DNA from: Rhynchospora pubera
Lineage: Eukaryota; Streptophyta; Magnoliopsida; Poales; Cyperaceae
Direction of reading: 5' to 3'
NCBI GenBank assembly: GCA_028095005.1
Contig: CM051461.1
Location: 41,465,968-41,529,967, forward strand
Length of the DNA stretch: 64,000 nt
Shown here: positions 12,412 through 22,779 of the stretch, in pieces
Layout of the letters: each line of letters starts with the position of its first letter
Numbering within the stretch: position 1 is the first letter of the stretch
The notes under the pieces: model-generated
Database searches by the model: none
Told to the model about the DNA's origin: nothing
What the model saw: only the letters and a program-made list of their open reading frames with translations
Program-made: the position numbers and the translations under genes

Positions 12412-12539
12412 CCTCTTATTTTGTTCGCTCTTTCTTCTTCTGCTTCTTATTGTTTTAGTGCTTGTTGATGTTAAAAACATTATACTCTCCTTCTAATACT
12501 TATTTCTTAAAGAGGAAATAATTCTTTTAGATTTCTTGT

Positions 12540-13372
12540 TACACTGCATCAAATGTGCAATTATGACTTGTGTCATCAACTGAACTCAAGTGTTAAGCTG
12601 TGAGTTATTTAAAAAATGCATTTTGTGAAAATAACAGAAGAAAACACGTTTGACCCTTTAATGATTTGTAGTTTACATCTTAAATCTTTGAAAAAAAAAA
12701 CCTGGATAAGAAGTGGCTTTTATCCAAGCATGCCATCCTATACAAAACCGGTATGATATCAAGTGGTCATCTATGAGCAGAATATTTATAGACAATTGAC
12801 AAATATTACAAATCTTGTCTAATCTTCATGCAATATCTTAACAAAAATTGATTGTTTCTTTTGTATTATCTCTCAATAACGTACTTAACTTGCAGGAGCT
12901 GAGCAGAAACGAAAAGCAATTGGCTTGTTCTCATTCAGTCAATCTGACAATTTGATGCATGGCTAAAAATTATAACCGATCAATTATTGTTTCAAGTTTT
13001 CTATAAATAAATTAATACAAAATTCAACAGCACTAGTGCACTACTGGAAGAACTAAGATATAGCAAAAGAGAAGGCTCACAGACACTTTGGGGCATGAAT
13101 ACACATGTCAATCCATAAGCTAATAGCATTTGAAGAACCAATTAAAATAAAGTATCAATGCAAGTGAGATATCTAATTTAGCAAAGCAAAATTAACTTGA
13201 AACACTAGCAGTTAAGATCAACAAAGCAGCAACATGTAGCATAAACACTTTCCAATATCTCCTTGAAATTAACATATTCATAACCCAAAAGCTACACCAA
13301 GAGAAAGCAATTAAGTCCTATTGCATCCTTTGGACCATAGTACTTACCTCTTTTCTTTTTGGAAAAACATTC
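12540..13372 (-). repeat. 3' flank of WEX-like copy A (duplicated module)
   Basis: This block recurs downstream of every other copy: split at 16740-16998 and 18830-19330 (copy B), 22790-23650 (C), 56250-57105 (D) and 63690-64000 (E). Shared phrases include AGAATATT(C/T)ATAGA, ATCACAAATCTTC-like and TTATCTCTCAAT. It marks the extent of the segmental duplication beyond the coding sequence. A GTAAGT donor just after the stop (about 13349) suggests a 3'-UTR intron. Confidence 0.7.
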
Positions 13373-14134
13373 TCACCAGCCATTCTCCATTGAACTAGAA
13401 TCACCAGAATAAGAATCTCCATTAACTTCCTCTTCACTTTCACTAAGTGCAAAAACAGCATTGCAGTAGTAAACTGCATTCTGCTCTGTTCTCACTGTTC
13501 CTGCAGGCCTTGTCACCAGTCGTACTCCAAGCTGAAAGGAGAGGTATGCATCAAGAGCTGCATATTGAACCTGATCCACTGAGAGCTCCTGAGCATCCCA
13601 GTCACTATTGGCAATCCAACTAGGTTTGTTGACTCCATGAAACCCCAAAATCCTCTCTGCCATTCTCTCCATTGATGCATTGCCCATGCCAGAAACCGAG
13701 CGTAGCTCCACTACTGAAGAGGTAACCCTTAGACCATGGAACGATCTAAGCAAGCGGCAGTCATATTCAATGTTGTACCCGGCAAAGGTGATGCGACTGT
13801 CGGATAGCAAACGTGAGAGAGAAGTAGGGATGGATCTGGAATGGAGTATCTGAAAAATCAGAATACGGTGCCCAACACATATCTGTATAGTGGCAGGACA
13901 TGTGTTGGATCTGAAGGAACACTATTGAGTGCCTAGACCTAAAATGATGCTAGGCTGGCAGTACAAACGAAGACGACGTCGGTGAATGTGAAGTGATTTA
14001 CCAATCCAGCTCTTGACTGTACGGGAGTTGCTGGTGACAGCAATATCAAGGCTCTGCCCGAAGAACTGAATTGTGTAGTTGTGGCGCCTGTGGTATGATG
14101 ATCTCAGATTGGTGGATATGTTGTCGGAAGCCAT
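13373..14134 (-). pseudogene. Werner-exonuclease-like gene, copy A, broken by one TAG
   Basis: A single 254-codon frame runs from ATG 14134 to TGA 13373 apart from one stop at codon 71 (13922-13924). There copy B has TGG (GLGTQ-W-CSF) and copy A has TAG, so this is a Trp-to-stop change. Everything after it is in frame and well conserved: ICVGHRILIFQILHSRSIP, FAGYNIEYDCRLL (motif II Asp), LDAYLSFQLG (motif III Asp). The family has a DEDD 3'-5' exonuclease fold (RNase H-like, WRN-exo type). As in copy B, the first motif is GLGTQ rather than the active DxE form, so even a repaired product would be predicted inactive. Relative to copy B the N-terminus lacks about 12 residues and the C-terminus is shorter (SGDSSSMENGW). 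An ATG-less downstream frame could still give a truncated protein. Confidence 0.85.
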
Positions 14135-15595
14135 GGAATGACAACTGACAAATCAAACTTAAGAAACAATAACCTGCAGATTATAAATAAAAAAATATAA
14201 TATCAATTTTCTATGATATAATAAAATCTAAAAATTCTTCTCCGTAATTATGGATGGAAAACTTTATATAATACTTGCCAACCATACACATCAAACTATC
14301 AGCAGAATTTACAATCTGCACAACAGCCATGTATGCAAGAAGTTCAAATACTGTGTCTAAACCCCAAATAATTCGTAATTACCAACAAAAATTCAACTAA
14401 TTTCATTAATCAAATATATTTAGATTAGTGCATGAAGAAGCAAATAAATACAAACAGGTACAATTTATTCTATCTGTAAAAATGAAAATTTTTAAGTACA
14501 GACCGATGCAAGTGCAGAACACATTGGTCCGGAAAGGTCGACCTACACATTGCAATAGCTTATCAACATCACCCCTAACTGTTATTCACAATAACCACAA
14601 GAAGCAAGTATACTTGAAAACCATAAAAGATATAGCTCAGTTAAATGCTTGAGATACTAAAAATCTTGATTAAAGTCTAGTCACCCACTGTACCACACAA
14701 TAATGTATGTTTACACTGCCTTGTCCAGTCACCCACTGTACCACACATTTTTATTAATCAAAATATATCTATACATAATACAAGATAACATAACCCATAT
14801 CAGTGTTTGTGTGGAAAAAGATTGATCACACATAACTCAAAAGCTTATGTTAAAATTTCAGTAGTGAATCACATTTGTAGTTCTAAACTTCGGTTGCAGT
14901 TTACTTCCAGGCAAAATCAGAAAATTATACCAACTAGTTTTCTTGTCTGGGAGAAGAATAAAGGTTGTAAGGCTAAACGATTAGTATCTTGAAAAGTACA
15001 CACAGAAAGCAACACAATGAAATCAACATTACCCAAAGATTGGGTGACAACCCGATTGTACTACAAAGTACAAACAACAATTAACTAGAGCATAATCAGG
15101 AGAACCCTGGATTTATGAATCAGTTGCAACCTCCCATTCCTTTAAAGGGGGAAATGAATGAATAAACGACTACAATGACTGGAATACCCAAAAATTAAAG
15201 ATAAGAGATGATATTTTAGGGGGTTTAACCCAAGCATTTAGACAAAGTACATCAAAATGCAACTGAAAGAAATCATCCCAAATATCCACTGAAGCAAGTG
15301 TCCGAGGTATGCATCTCAATTTCAATCAATTTGATTCGTTTCAAGGAATAAACAAGTAAATAAGGTTTAAGTTATGATTCATAGTGTAACCCTAAAGGTA
15401 GCAACAACTGAAGATACGAAACACAACTGATTTAACAAACCCCATTGTTCCTGATTTTCGTAAAGAATTGAGAAACTCCAAAACAATAGGATGCAATAAG
15501 TGAGTACCTCTTTTCAAGCTATTCTTCAAGGTACTTCGTTCTTCTCTCTCATAAAAGGATCGGAGAAGAAGACAAGCGAAAAGGTCTAGTGTTTT
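14135..15595 (-). other. 5' leader exon and leader intron of WEX-like copy A
   Basis: A short non-coding leader exon ends at 15508 with donor GAG|GTACTC. An intron of about 1.33 kb runs to the acceptor CTGCAG|GTTATT at 14174, 39 nt before the ATG. The same leader/intron structure is conserved in copy B (20557-21971) and in the detached copy C leader (49728-50871), which supports real transcription of the ancestral gene. Confidence 0.65.
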
Positions 15596-16023
15596 ATAGA
15601 GTGCTTGGGCCAGAAGGGTTTACCCCGAGCAATATATTTTTCCGAAATGAGTCAAATGACTAATTTGCCTCCGAACCGAACAACTCGGCGAGGATCTAAC
15701 GTTCATTTACACAGGGGCGATTTAGTCATTTTTTAAGAAAAATAGCGAGTATTCTTCGGACTCCGGACCACTTGACGAGGAGCGAACTTTAATTTACGAG
15801 GGGCAATTTAGTCATTTTTAAGAAAATAGTGTTGCTCTCGGTTAGTTGGAACTTAGAAGCCAGTATTCTCCGAAGTCCGAACAACTTGGGAGGACATAAC
15901 TTTCATGTACGCTGTACGCAGGCAATTTTAGTCATTTTGAAAAATAGTGTTGCTCGGTTGCTCCGAGCCTTCCCAGTTAAGAAGCCAGATATTAGCAACT
16001 GGGTATTGTATTGCGTAGTGTTC

Positions 16024-16550
16024 TAAAAAAATACGGCGTGTCTGAACACGGCACGACACGACACGACACGGTAAAATACGGACACGATACAGCACGAGAA
16101 CATAGGCGTGTCGTGTCCGACTTTTGATGGAAATAGACACGGCACGGCACGACACGCGAATTGTCTAGACACGACACGACACGGCACGAGACATGGCACG
16201 ACACAACCTAAGAGACATAACAAGTTATAATCAGAATAAAAAATAGTAAATATTACGAAATAATAAAAAAAATTCTTATATTGTCTATTTTTTAAGGATA
16301 ATTTTATAGTTTGAATGCCTAATTCACCCATAAACATAAGTATATAATTATATTTTATGAAATTCAATTGTGTTCAAACACGACACGGTACGACACGTTT
16401 AAAGAAGACACGACACGACACGTGCCGTGTCCTTAGACGTGTCGTGTCCATCTCTTAGAATTTAAACACGGCACGACACGACACGTGAAATATTTAGACA
16501 CGGCACGACAAATGATCAGACACGGACGTGTTTTTCTTCTTACTGGTTCT
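16024..16550. mobile_element. TIR-like element built of CACGACACGG repeats
   Basis: Both ends are runs of CACGACACGG-type pentamer/decamer repeats. The centre (about 16205-16370) is ordinary AT-rich DNA. The left end (AATACGGCGTGTCTGAACA) and the reverse complement of the right end (AACACGTCCGTGTCTGATCA) resemble each other, so the block looks like a non-autonomous TIR element with expanded subterminal repeats rather than a plain microsatellite. No sure TSD. The Cys/Arg-rich frames it creates are not genes. Confidence 0.6.
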
Positions 16551-16565
16551 TCAGTTTTTATTCTA

Positions 16566-16713
16566 GGCTATGTTTGGATGGTGTGGGAATAAGAGGAATA
16601 AGAAAAGAAGTATTGGGAAGTGTGTAACTTTGTGAAAAGTTTGGATTGTTTATAATAAATTTGGAAGTAGGAAAAAGCTATTCCCTTATTCCTGCACCCA
16701 TCCAAACAAAGCC
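16566..16713. mobile_element. MITE of the CCGTTTGGAT family, copy 4
   Basis: Starts GGCTATGTTTGGATGGTGTG and ends CACCCATCCAAACAAAGCC; about 148 bp. The interior (GGAATAAGAGGAATAAG; TTGTGAAAAGTTTGGATTG) matches copy 5 closely. Confidence 0.75.
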
Positions 16714-16739
16714 CTAATACATATTTCTAAGATAGAAAA

Positions 16740-16997
16740 TAATTCTGTGATAGTTGTAATTATGCTGAATCAAATGTGTATAAAATGTGACCTCAATTGA
16801 ATTAGAGACATAAAAGTGTGAAAAACTACAAAATGAAAATCTTTTTTTGTTAAACTTCCAAAGAAATAATTGCTTGAATCAAGCGACGCTTTGTATTGTA
16901 CATCTTAAATCATTGAAAAATATGGGAAAAATCTGGAAAAGTGATTTGTATATGATCTTACCATCCAATATAATAACCGGTAGTGGTACATGCTTCA
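16740..16997 (-). repeat. 3' flank of WEX-like copy B, outer part
   Basis: This segment matches 12540-12775 of the copy A flank (for example ATCAAATGTG and ACATCTTAAAT). It is cut off from the rest of the copy B flank (from about 18830) by the MITE at 16998, the element at 17257-17671 and other repeats. Confidence 0.6.
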
Positions 16998-17145
16998 TCT
17001 TCGTTTGGATGGTGTGGAAATAAGAGGAATAAGGGAAAAAGTATTGGAAAGTGTGTAAATTTGTGAAGAGTTTGGATTGTTTATAATAAATTTGGAAGTA
17101 GGAAGAAACTATTCTCTTATTCCTGCATCCATCCAAACGGAGCCT
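16998..17145. mobile_element. MITE of the CCGTTTGGAT family, copy 5
   Basis: Starts TTCGTTTGGATGGTGTGG and ends ATCCATCCAAACGGAGCC; about 148 bp. It is the closest relative of copy 4, 430 bp away, and is inserted in the 3' flank of WEX-like copy B. Confidence 0.78.
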
Positions 17146-17256
17146 ATAAAATGTCACGAGAAAATATTAGAGAAGTCACCAAAGAAAAGCTTGAATGGCT
17201 GGAACCGATGCACTTTTGTTGGACTTTGTAAACCCTCAAAATTTGACAGCTCCAAC

Positions 17257-17671
17257 CAATGTTTTGAAAATCGAACTGCACCGACCGGTTCAACCGTGAA
17301 CCGGAGGACCCTAGTCCGGTCCAAACTGAGCCGGTTTTTAGTTTGTTTGTCACCCACGACGAACTGACCAGTCCGATCTGATTTTTAATAGATCGGACCC
17401 TCCGGTATTTTTTTTCAATCTGTTTTTTTGTCTCTGGTTTTGTGTTTTTGAAGAAATTGTGAAAAAAAAGAGCAAACCAATAATCAAACCTGGATTCTCC
17501 AATGTAACAACCACATGCTCTATCCACTAGACTATATGTGTTTTTGTGTTTTAATTTATGAAATTATTTATATAAATTATATTATCCGGTTTTTATAATC
17601 GGTTCAACCGATTAGACTATCAACCTGATAGCTCTACCGGTTCAATAGTCGGTTCGATTTTCAAAACTTTG
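17257..17671. mobile_element. Non-autonomous TIR element, hAT-type, rich in ACCGGTTCAACC
   Basis: A 415-bp unit with 20-bp TIRs (left CAATGTTTTGAAAATCGAAC; right is its inverse with one mismatch) and a perfect 8-bp TSD GCTCCAAC (17249-17256, 17672-17679). The termini CA...TG and the 8-bp TSD point to the hAT superfamily. The subterminal parts carry repeated GACCGGTTCAACC / CGGTTCAACCGATT motifs. A tRNA-like stretch is embedded on the minus strand at 17468-17532. Confidence 0.8.
17468..17532 (-). repeat. tRNA-like relic inside the hAT-type element
   Basis: On the minus strand TAGTCTAGTGGATAGAGCA reads like a tRNA D-arm/A box, and GAATCCAGGTTTGATTA like a T-arm/B box, at about tRNA spacing. 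The acceptor stem and anticodon arm do not fold well, so it is not a working tRNA; it may be a captured tRNA or SINE head. Confidence 0.35.
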
Positions 17672-17730
17672 GCTCCAACAAAGAATGAGAGAAAGAATGA
17701 GCTGACATGTAAGATAATGCCACAATCTCC

Positions 17731-17865
17731 GCTCATGTTAGCTTTTGAATTTTGTCAGCACCTCAAATTCATTAATATAGTGTCAATGTAGAGTTTTGCT
17801 CATGTTAGCTTTTGAATTTTGTCAGCACCTCAAATTCATTAATATATAGTGTCAATGTAGAGTTG
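17731..17865. repeat. Direct duplication of a 67-bp unit
   Basis: Two nearly identical adjacent copies begin GCTCATGTTAGCTTTTGAAT at 17731 and 17798. They differ mainly by an extra TA in ATTAATATA. The high identity suggests a recent tandem duplication. Confidence 0.85.
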
Positions 17866-18044
17866 ACTAGGTCAAAACTCTGCAAAGAGAGAAAAATGGT
17901 GCCGTTAATTGGATGGAAATTGAAGAGAGCTGTTAATTCCTATTCTCTGTTGCATGGGCCCATGTTTAATTAGTTAACGGAAGGAGATGGAGATAACTAA
18001 TGATTAATGGTGAATAAAGACAAATCTGAATAACTGACCTGATG

Positions 18045-18345
18045 GTAGACCCGTCAAACGTTGAAACGGAATGCAGAACAATTCTGTTTTGTTTTCGTTC
18101 CGTTTCAGTCAACGAAACTGAAATTTATTCCGTTTAACGTTCTGTTTTGTCAAATAAAACAGTTTTCTATTCTGTTTAACGTTCAGTCCTTCATTTACCA
18201 TTGATTTCAGCGAAATTCCGTTTTCCGTTTTAGTAACGTTTATAAATTTCAGTTCTGTTTTCAGAAATGAAACTGAAATCTCTTTCGTTTAACGTTCCGT
18301 TTGGACGGAAGAACAACATGGCAGAACGTTAATACTGATAGGCCT
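18045..18345. repeat. Repeat rich in TTCCGTTT(T/C) and AACGTT
   Basis: About 300 bp in which phrases such as ATTCCGTTTAACGTTC and GAAACTGAAAT recur in both orientations. Flanking phrases (GTAGACCCGTCAAACG at left; the inverse of GCTAGGCCTATCAG at right) hint at a transposable element edge. No TSD found. Confidence 0.45.
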
Positions 18346-19329
18346 AGCTGTTGGGGATCACTGTGGTGAAATAAGAGTTACGAGCATCTTTTGCTGATGT
18401 TATTTTCTCAATTTACTGCATTGTAATTTTCCTTCTTTTCTATATAAGCAAGACTAGCAGAAGTTAGAGTTTTTTTATGCGTTGAATCTGGTAACTCAAA
18501 AACACTCATTTTATGTCTTATTCCTTTTGTCCAGTTTATTTCAGTTTCTTTCAGATCCATTGTATCTTTACTTTCTGCAAGGCTCAATAGCCAATATCAT
18601 CATTATTATTATCGTTTCTTTTATCCATTTAGTTCTCACAGCAATTTTGGATCTGTTGATGTTAATTGTATCAATTTGGGGTTAAATTGTGCAAACTCTA
18701 GCGGCTTAGTCTGATAAAATCTGGTCAGCTGAGCAGCAATTGAAGAATTGAGTTTTTTTGGATAAACTGGATAGTGGGTAGCGACTACTTAGTGACAATT
18801 GAAGAATTGACTTACTGTAGCGAAATTTTCAAAAGTTCAGATCGTTACATAAAATTGGCTGTAAACTGATCATTTAGGAGCAGAATATTCATAGAAATTA
18901 GACCCATAAAAAAAAAAATCTTGTGTCAATTTTTTATGCAGTATCTTGACAATCAATTGATTATTCTGATTTCTTAATGATATCAAATGTTGTGATGTAT
19001 AAATGTCAAAATAAAGTATGAATGTCATTGAGACCTAATTAATCAAAACAAAATAAGCACCCAACATCGATCAGCAGTTAAGGCCAAAACATAAAGCACA
19101 AGCACTTTTCAATACCTACTTGAAATTTTTAAGCATAAAAATAACCAACAAGCTATATCAAGCAAAAGAAATTATTGAGTTCTAATTGCATCCTTATACC
19201 ATAGCATTTACCTTTTTTGTTTTGGAAATTGTTTACAATAACTAAAATTTAACCAAAACGGTTCCGGCCTCCCATGATAACCCTTCTCACCAAGCATCCT
19301 TCATTGAACTAGAATTATCTGAACAAAAA

Positions 19330-19650
19330 TCTAATCCATCTTTCTTCAAAATAATCCTGGGTCTGAATAAGAACCAGACCATCTTCTTCAATACCAGGGA
19401 CCTGAATAAGAAATCGAACCATCTTCTTCAGAACACCCAGGACCTAAATAAGAATCCAATCCATCTTCTTCAAAGTACCCAGGACCTGTATGAGAACCCA
19501 ATTCATCTTCTCCAAACAATCCCCGACCCGAATAAGGATCCAATCCATCTCCTTCACAAAAACCAGGGCCTGGATAAGAACCAAATTTATCTTCAAAATA
19601 TCCTAGACCTGAATAAGAATCTAATTCATCTTCTTCAGAATACTCGAGAC
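19330..19650 (-). repeat. Array of about eight 42-bp repeats encoding acidic 14-mers
   Basis: On the minus strand each 42-bp unit encodes a 14-residue motif like YFEEDGLDSYLGPG; six units stand in one open frame from about 19670 to 19388 and more degenerate units continue to 19330. The array overlaps the end of WEX-like copy B but is in a different frame from it. That suggests the ancestral gene ended in an acidic Gly/Ser/Tyr repeat tail and that copy B is frameshifted just before it. Copy C keeps part of the array (23640-23760). Confidence 0.75.
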
Positions 19651-20523
19651 CCGATCCGTCATCAGGCACTCTTTCCTGTTCCAACACAAGACCCTCATAA
19701 AACCCACTTTGTGTCTTTGTCTACTTGGTAATGGTTCCTTATCAGGTACTGGGTCAAGCAGGCTGGCATCCTCCACACGGTGCCCGACCTTCTCTTCACT
19801 ATGTGCAAAAAAAGCATTGCAGTAGAAAGCCACATTTTGCTCTGTTTTCAATGTTACTGCAGGCCTTGTCACCAGTCGTATTCCTAGCAGAAATGAGAGG
19901 TATGCATCAATAGCTGCATACTGAACTTGATCAACTGAAAGCTCGGGAGCATCCCAGTCACTGGTGGCGATCCACCTAGGCTTGTCGACTCCGTAAAACC
20001 CTAAAATCCTCTCTGCCATAGTTTCCATCGATGCATTGCCCATTGCGGACACCGAACGAAGCTCCACTGAAGAGGAAACCACTAGATCATAGAATGATCT
20101 AAGCAAGCGACAGTCATATCCAATGTTGTATCCAACAAAGGTGACACGACTATCTGAGAGCAAATTTGAAAGAGCAGTAGGGATGGATCTGGAATGGAGT
20201 ATCTGAAAGATCAGAATACGGTGGCCAATGCATATCTGCATAGTGGCAGGACATCTGCTGGACCGGAAGGAACACCATTGAGTGCCGAGACCTACAATGA
20301 TGCTACGCTGGCGATAACAATGAAGACGATGGCGGTGAATGAAGAGGCTTTTACTGATCCAGCTCTTGACTGCCCGGGAGTTGCTGGTCATGGCAACATC
20401 AAGGCTCCGCCCGAAGAACTGAGTTGTGTAGTTGTGGCGCCTATGGTATGATGATCTGAGATAGGTGGATATGTTGTCGGAATTTGAATACACTCGACGT
20501 GTTGTACAATACGAAGAAGCCAT
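19621..20523 (-). CDS. Werner-exonuclease-like protein, copy B, active-site motif I lost
   Basis: An uninterrupted 300-codon frame from ATG 20523 (MASSYCTTRRVYS) to TGA 19621. The domain covers about residues 30-215. The strand before motif I reads IIVGLGTQW where active WRN-type exonucleases have a D-x-E pair; motif II is FVGYNIGYDCRLLRSF with Asp kept; motif III is VQYAAIDAYLSFLLG with Tyr and Asp kept. Two of four metal ligands are missing, so 3'-5' exonuclease activity is unlikely. From memory, the tandem WEX-like genes of Arabidopsis chromosome 3 have a similar GLGVQ-type site, so the loss may be old. The last 60 residues (GHRVEDASLLDPVP onward) look out of frame relative to the 42-bp repeat array and are probably not ancestral. 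A leader intron precedes the ATG. Role unknown; subcellular site cannot be read. Confidence 0.75.
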   Translation of the reverse strand: MASSYCTTRRVYSNSDNISTYLRSSYHRRHNYTTQFFGRSLDVAMTSNSRAVKSWISKSLFIHRHRLHCYRQRSIIVGLGTQWCSFRSSRCPATMQICIGHRILIFQILHSRSIPTALSNLLSDSRVTFVGYNIGYDCRLLRSFYDLVVSSSVELRSVSAMGNASMETMAERILGFYGVDKPRWIATSDWDAPELSVDQVQYAAIDAYLSFLLGIRLVTRPAVTLKTEQNVAFYCNAFFAHSEEKVGHRVEDASLLDPVPDKEPLPSRQRHKVGFMRVLCWNRKECLMTDRVSSILKKMN

Positions 20524-22660
20524 GGTGTGACAAATCAAACTTTTAGAAAAAATAACCTGCAGAGTCTATAAATTAATGTTATGACATTATGTCTATCAAT
20601 TTTTCGAGATTAAAATCTAGAAGTCTTATTGTTCATGTTTATAGAGGGAAAGCTTTATACAATACTTGTAAACTTCACACATCACGCTTAAGAATTTATA
20701 ACTATAACGACCCCAGCCCCAGCCAAGCATTAGACTGAACACCTGCACAGTCCCCATGTATGCAAAAGTACTTTCACACACGCACAGGGCATTATACATC
20801 AAATATACGAATCAAATTCTAAATAATAAATATACAAAGTTTAAACTCAATTAATTCTTAATTACCCACAGAATAAATACTATTTTAATATAATTTTAGA
20901 TTAAGGGTAAATAAACGAAATAATACTAACAAGTGCACCTATTCTATCTATAAATGAAAAAGTTTAGTAAAGACCAATGCAGTGTGGGACATACTGGTCC
21001 AAAAGTACCTACACATTGCAAGAGCTTACTGAAACAATATCAACTATTAGTCAGAAACTCAGAATAACCACAACAACGAAGTATTATAAATGGGCACCAT
21101 AAAGGATGGCTCTGTTAAGCGCTTGAGATTCCAAAAATAGTGAATATAGTCTAGCAAAGGATCTAAACTTGGATACAATAATGTATGTTTACCCTGCCTT
21201 GCCCAGTCACTCACCAAACCACTCATTTTAGACCATAATACAATCCGTATTTCTGTTAAAAAGATCAATCACACAAACCTGAAAAGTTTATGTTATAGTT
21301 TCAGTAATGACTCGCATATATAGTTCTAAGCTCTTTTGGAATTTGCTACCAGGAAAAATCAGAAATTCAACTCGACGGTTCTCTGTTTGGAAAAAAATAA
21401 TATAATACATATAGCTAATGACTAGTGCACCTAAACATGCACAGAAAAATAACACAAAGAAATCAACATTATAGTGGATCAAGATATTTGAAGGACAATC
21501 CAATGTGAATCCAAATAAAATTTAATTCGAACCTAAGGGAAAACTGACTAAATAGTTAGAAGTTAGAACACCTAAAAATTACAGAAATGAGACGATACAT
21601 GAGGGGTTTAACCAAACATTGAGACAAAATACATCAAAATGCCAATGGGAAAAAAAAAAATCATCTCCAACATTTTCTAGAGAAATTTCAATTTTTATTC
21701 GTTTCGAACACTAAATAAAGAACCTAATAATAAGTTTTGTTTTGTGGAATAACCCTAATTTGGGTTGCAACTTGAGGCACGAAACATAATAGACTAAACA
21801 AATCCCAATTCTTGATTGCAAAGTAAAGGATAGTACCCAATTTATCACCCGTAAACAATAAAATCCGACTGCTCATTACCCTGTTCAAGGTCAAATTCAA
21901 ATAAAAAATGCCACTCCATATGTTCGTTCGAACAACACAAAACAAAGGGGAAGGGAAAAGAGGTTAATTACCTTTTTCGGCCTTTCAAGTAATTCCTGGA
22001 GAGTAATCTCGTAAAAAGATTGGAGAAGACGAGAATAAAGGGATTATTTTAAGTTTTTAACTTAGCCTTAGGGGAGGTATATTGCAACTGGGTTTTGGTC
22101 TAAATAATTAATTTCCTTTTTGACCATTAAAACTATAGACCAAAACCCTTTTCTTTTTAGTAAATTATTTTTTTATTTCAGGAAACAAATCAACGTCCGT
22201 ATCCCTTTTGTTTTTTTCCCCGGCCACGTCACTTGTTCAATTTAGTAATTTTGTCTTTTACTTCCTTTTATGGGAAATGTACATATATATGCACCCACAA
22301 CTTGTTGAGTACTTGAGTTAGTTCATACGGAATAATACGTGCTAACAATTTTTTTTTTTTTTTTTGAAGCTTCAAACCCGAAGGTATCATTCTAACATTG
22401 TCACGTTAATTGAATATTTGTGCAATGATGAGAAAATAAAATTATTTTTTAATTATAATAATTAATAATTTGATCAAAATATAAATTATTTTATATTCTA
22501 ATTGTAATAACTTGATGCGGTCTTCTGGTTCTTTCCAATATTTATTTATTTATTTTATGTAGCGGGTCTACACCTTTCGTAGGCACACGCCGGATTTGTT
22601 TCAAATTGTTTGTTCGGTTCATGCTGTGCTCATTAGGACCCAAAGTAGGCCTGAGCTGAT
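20524..22660 (-). other. Leader intron, leader exon and promoter region of WEX-like copy B
   Basis: The leader intron spans 20557-21971 (donor AAAAAG|GTAATT, acceptor CTGCAG|GTTATT). The leader exon and promoter lie from 21972 on. The stretch 22080-22460 matches 51000-51360 of the detached copy C promoter (shared GGCCACGTCACTTG, AGTAATTTTGTC, TTTACTTCCT). GGCCACGTCA contains an ACGT core of the kind bound by bZIP factors. A poly(T) tract followed by GAAGCTTCAAACCCG at 22349 is absent from copy C and may be a reverse SINE tail. Confidence 0.6.
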
Positions 22661-22779
22661 CTTCTAGGCTGTGTATTATTTTATTCTTTTCTTCTTTATT
22701 AAAAAAAAAACATTTTTTTTTTGTGTTACTGCTTCTTGATATTGAAGTTTTATTCGGCTTCTGAAATATTTTTCTTCTG

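Noticed and set aside
15928..16367. Cys/Arg-rich open frames on the minus strand
   Set aside because: They are produced by the CACGACACGG repeat read in different frames; no start context, domain or conservation signal.
16024..16550. CRISPR-like array
   Set aside because: Short degenerate repeats without spacers of uniform size; a nuclear plant context.
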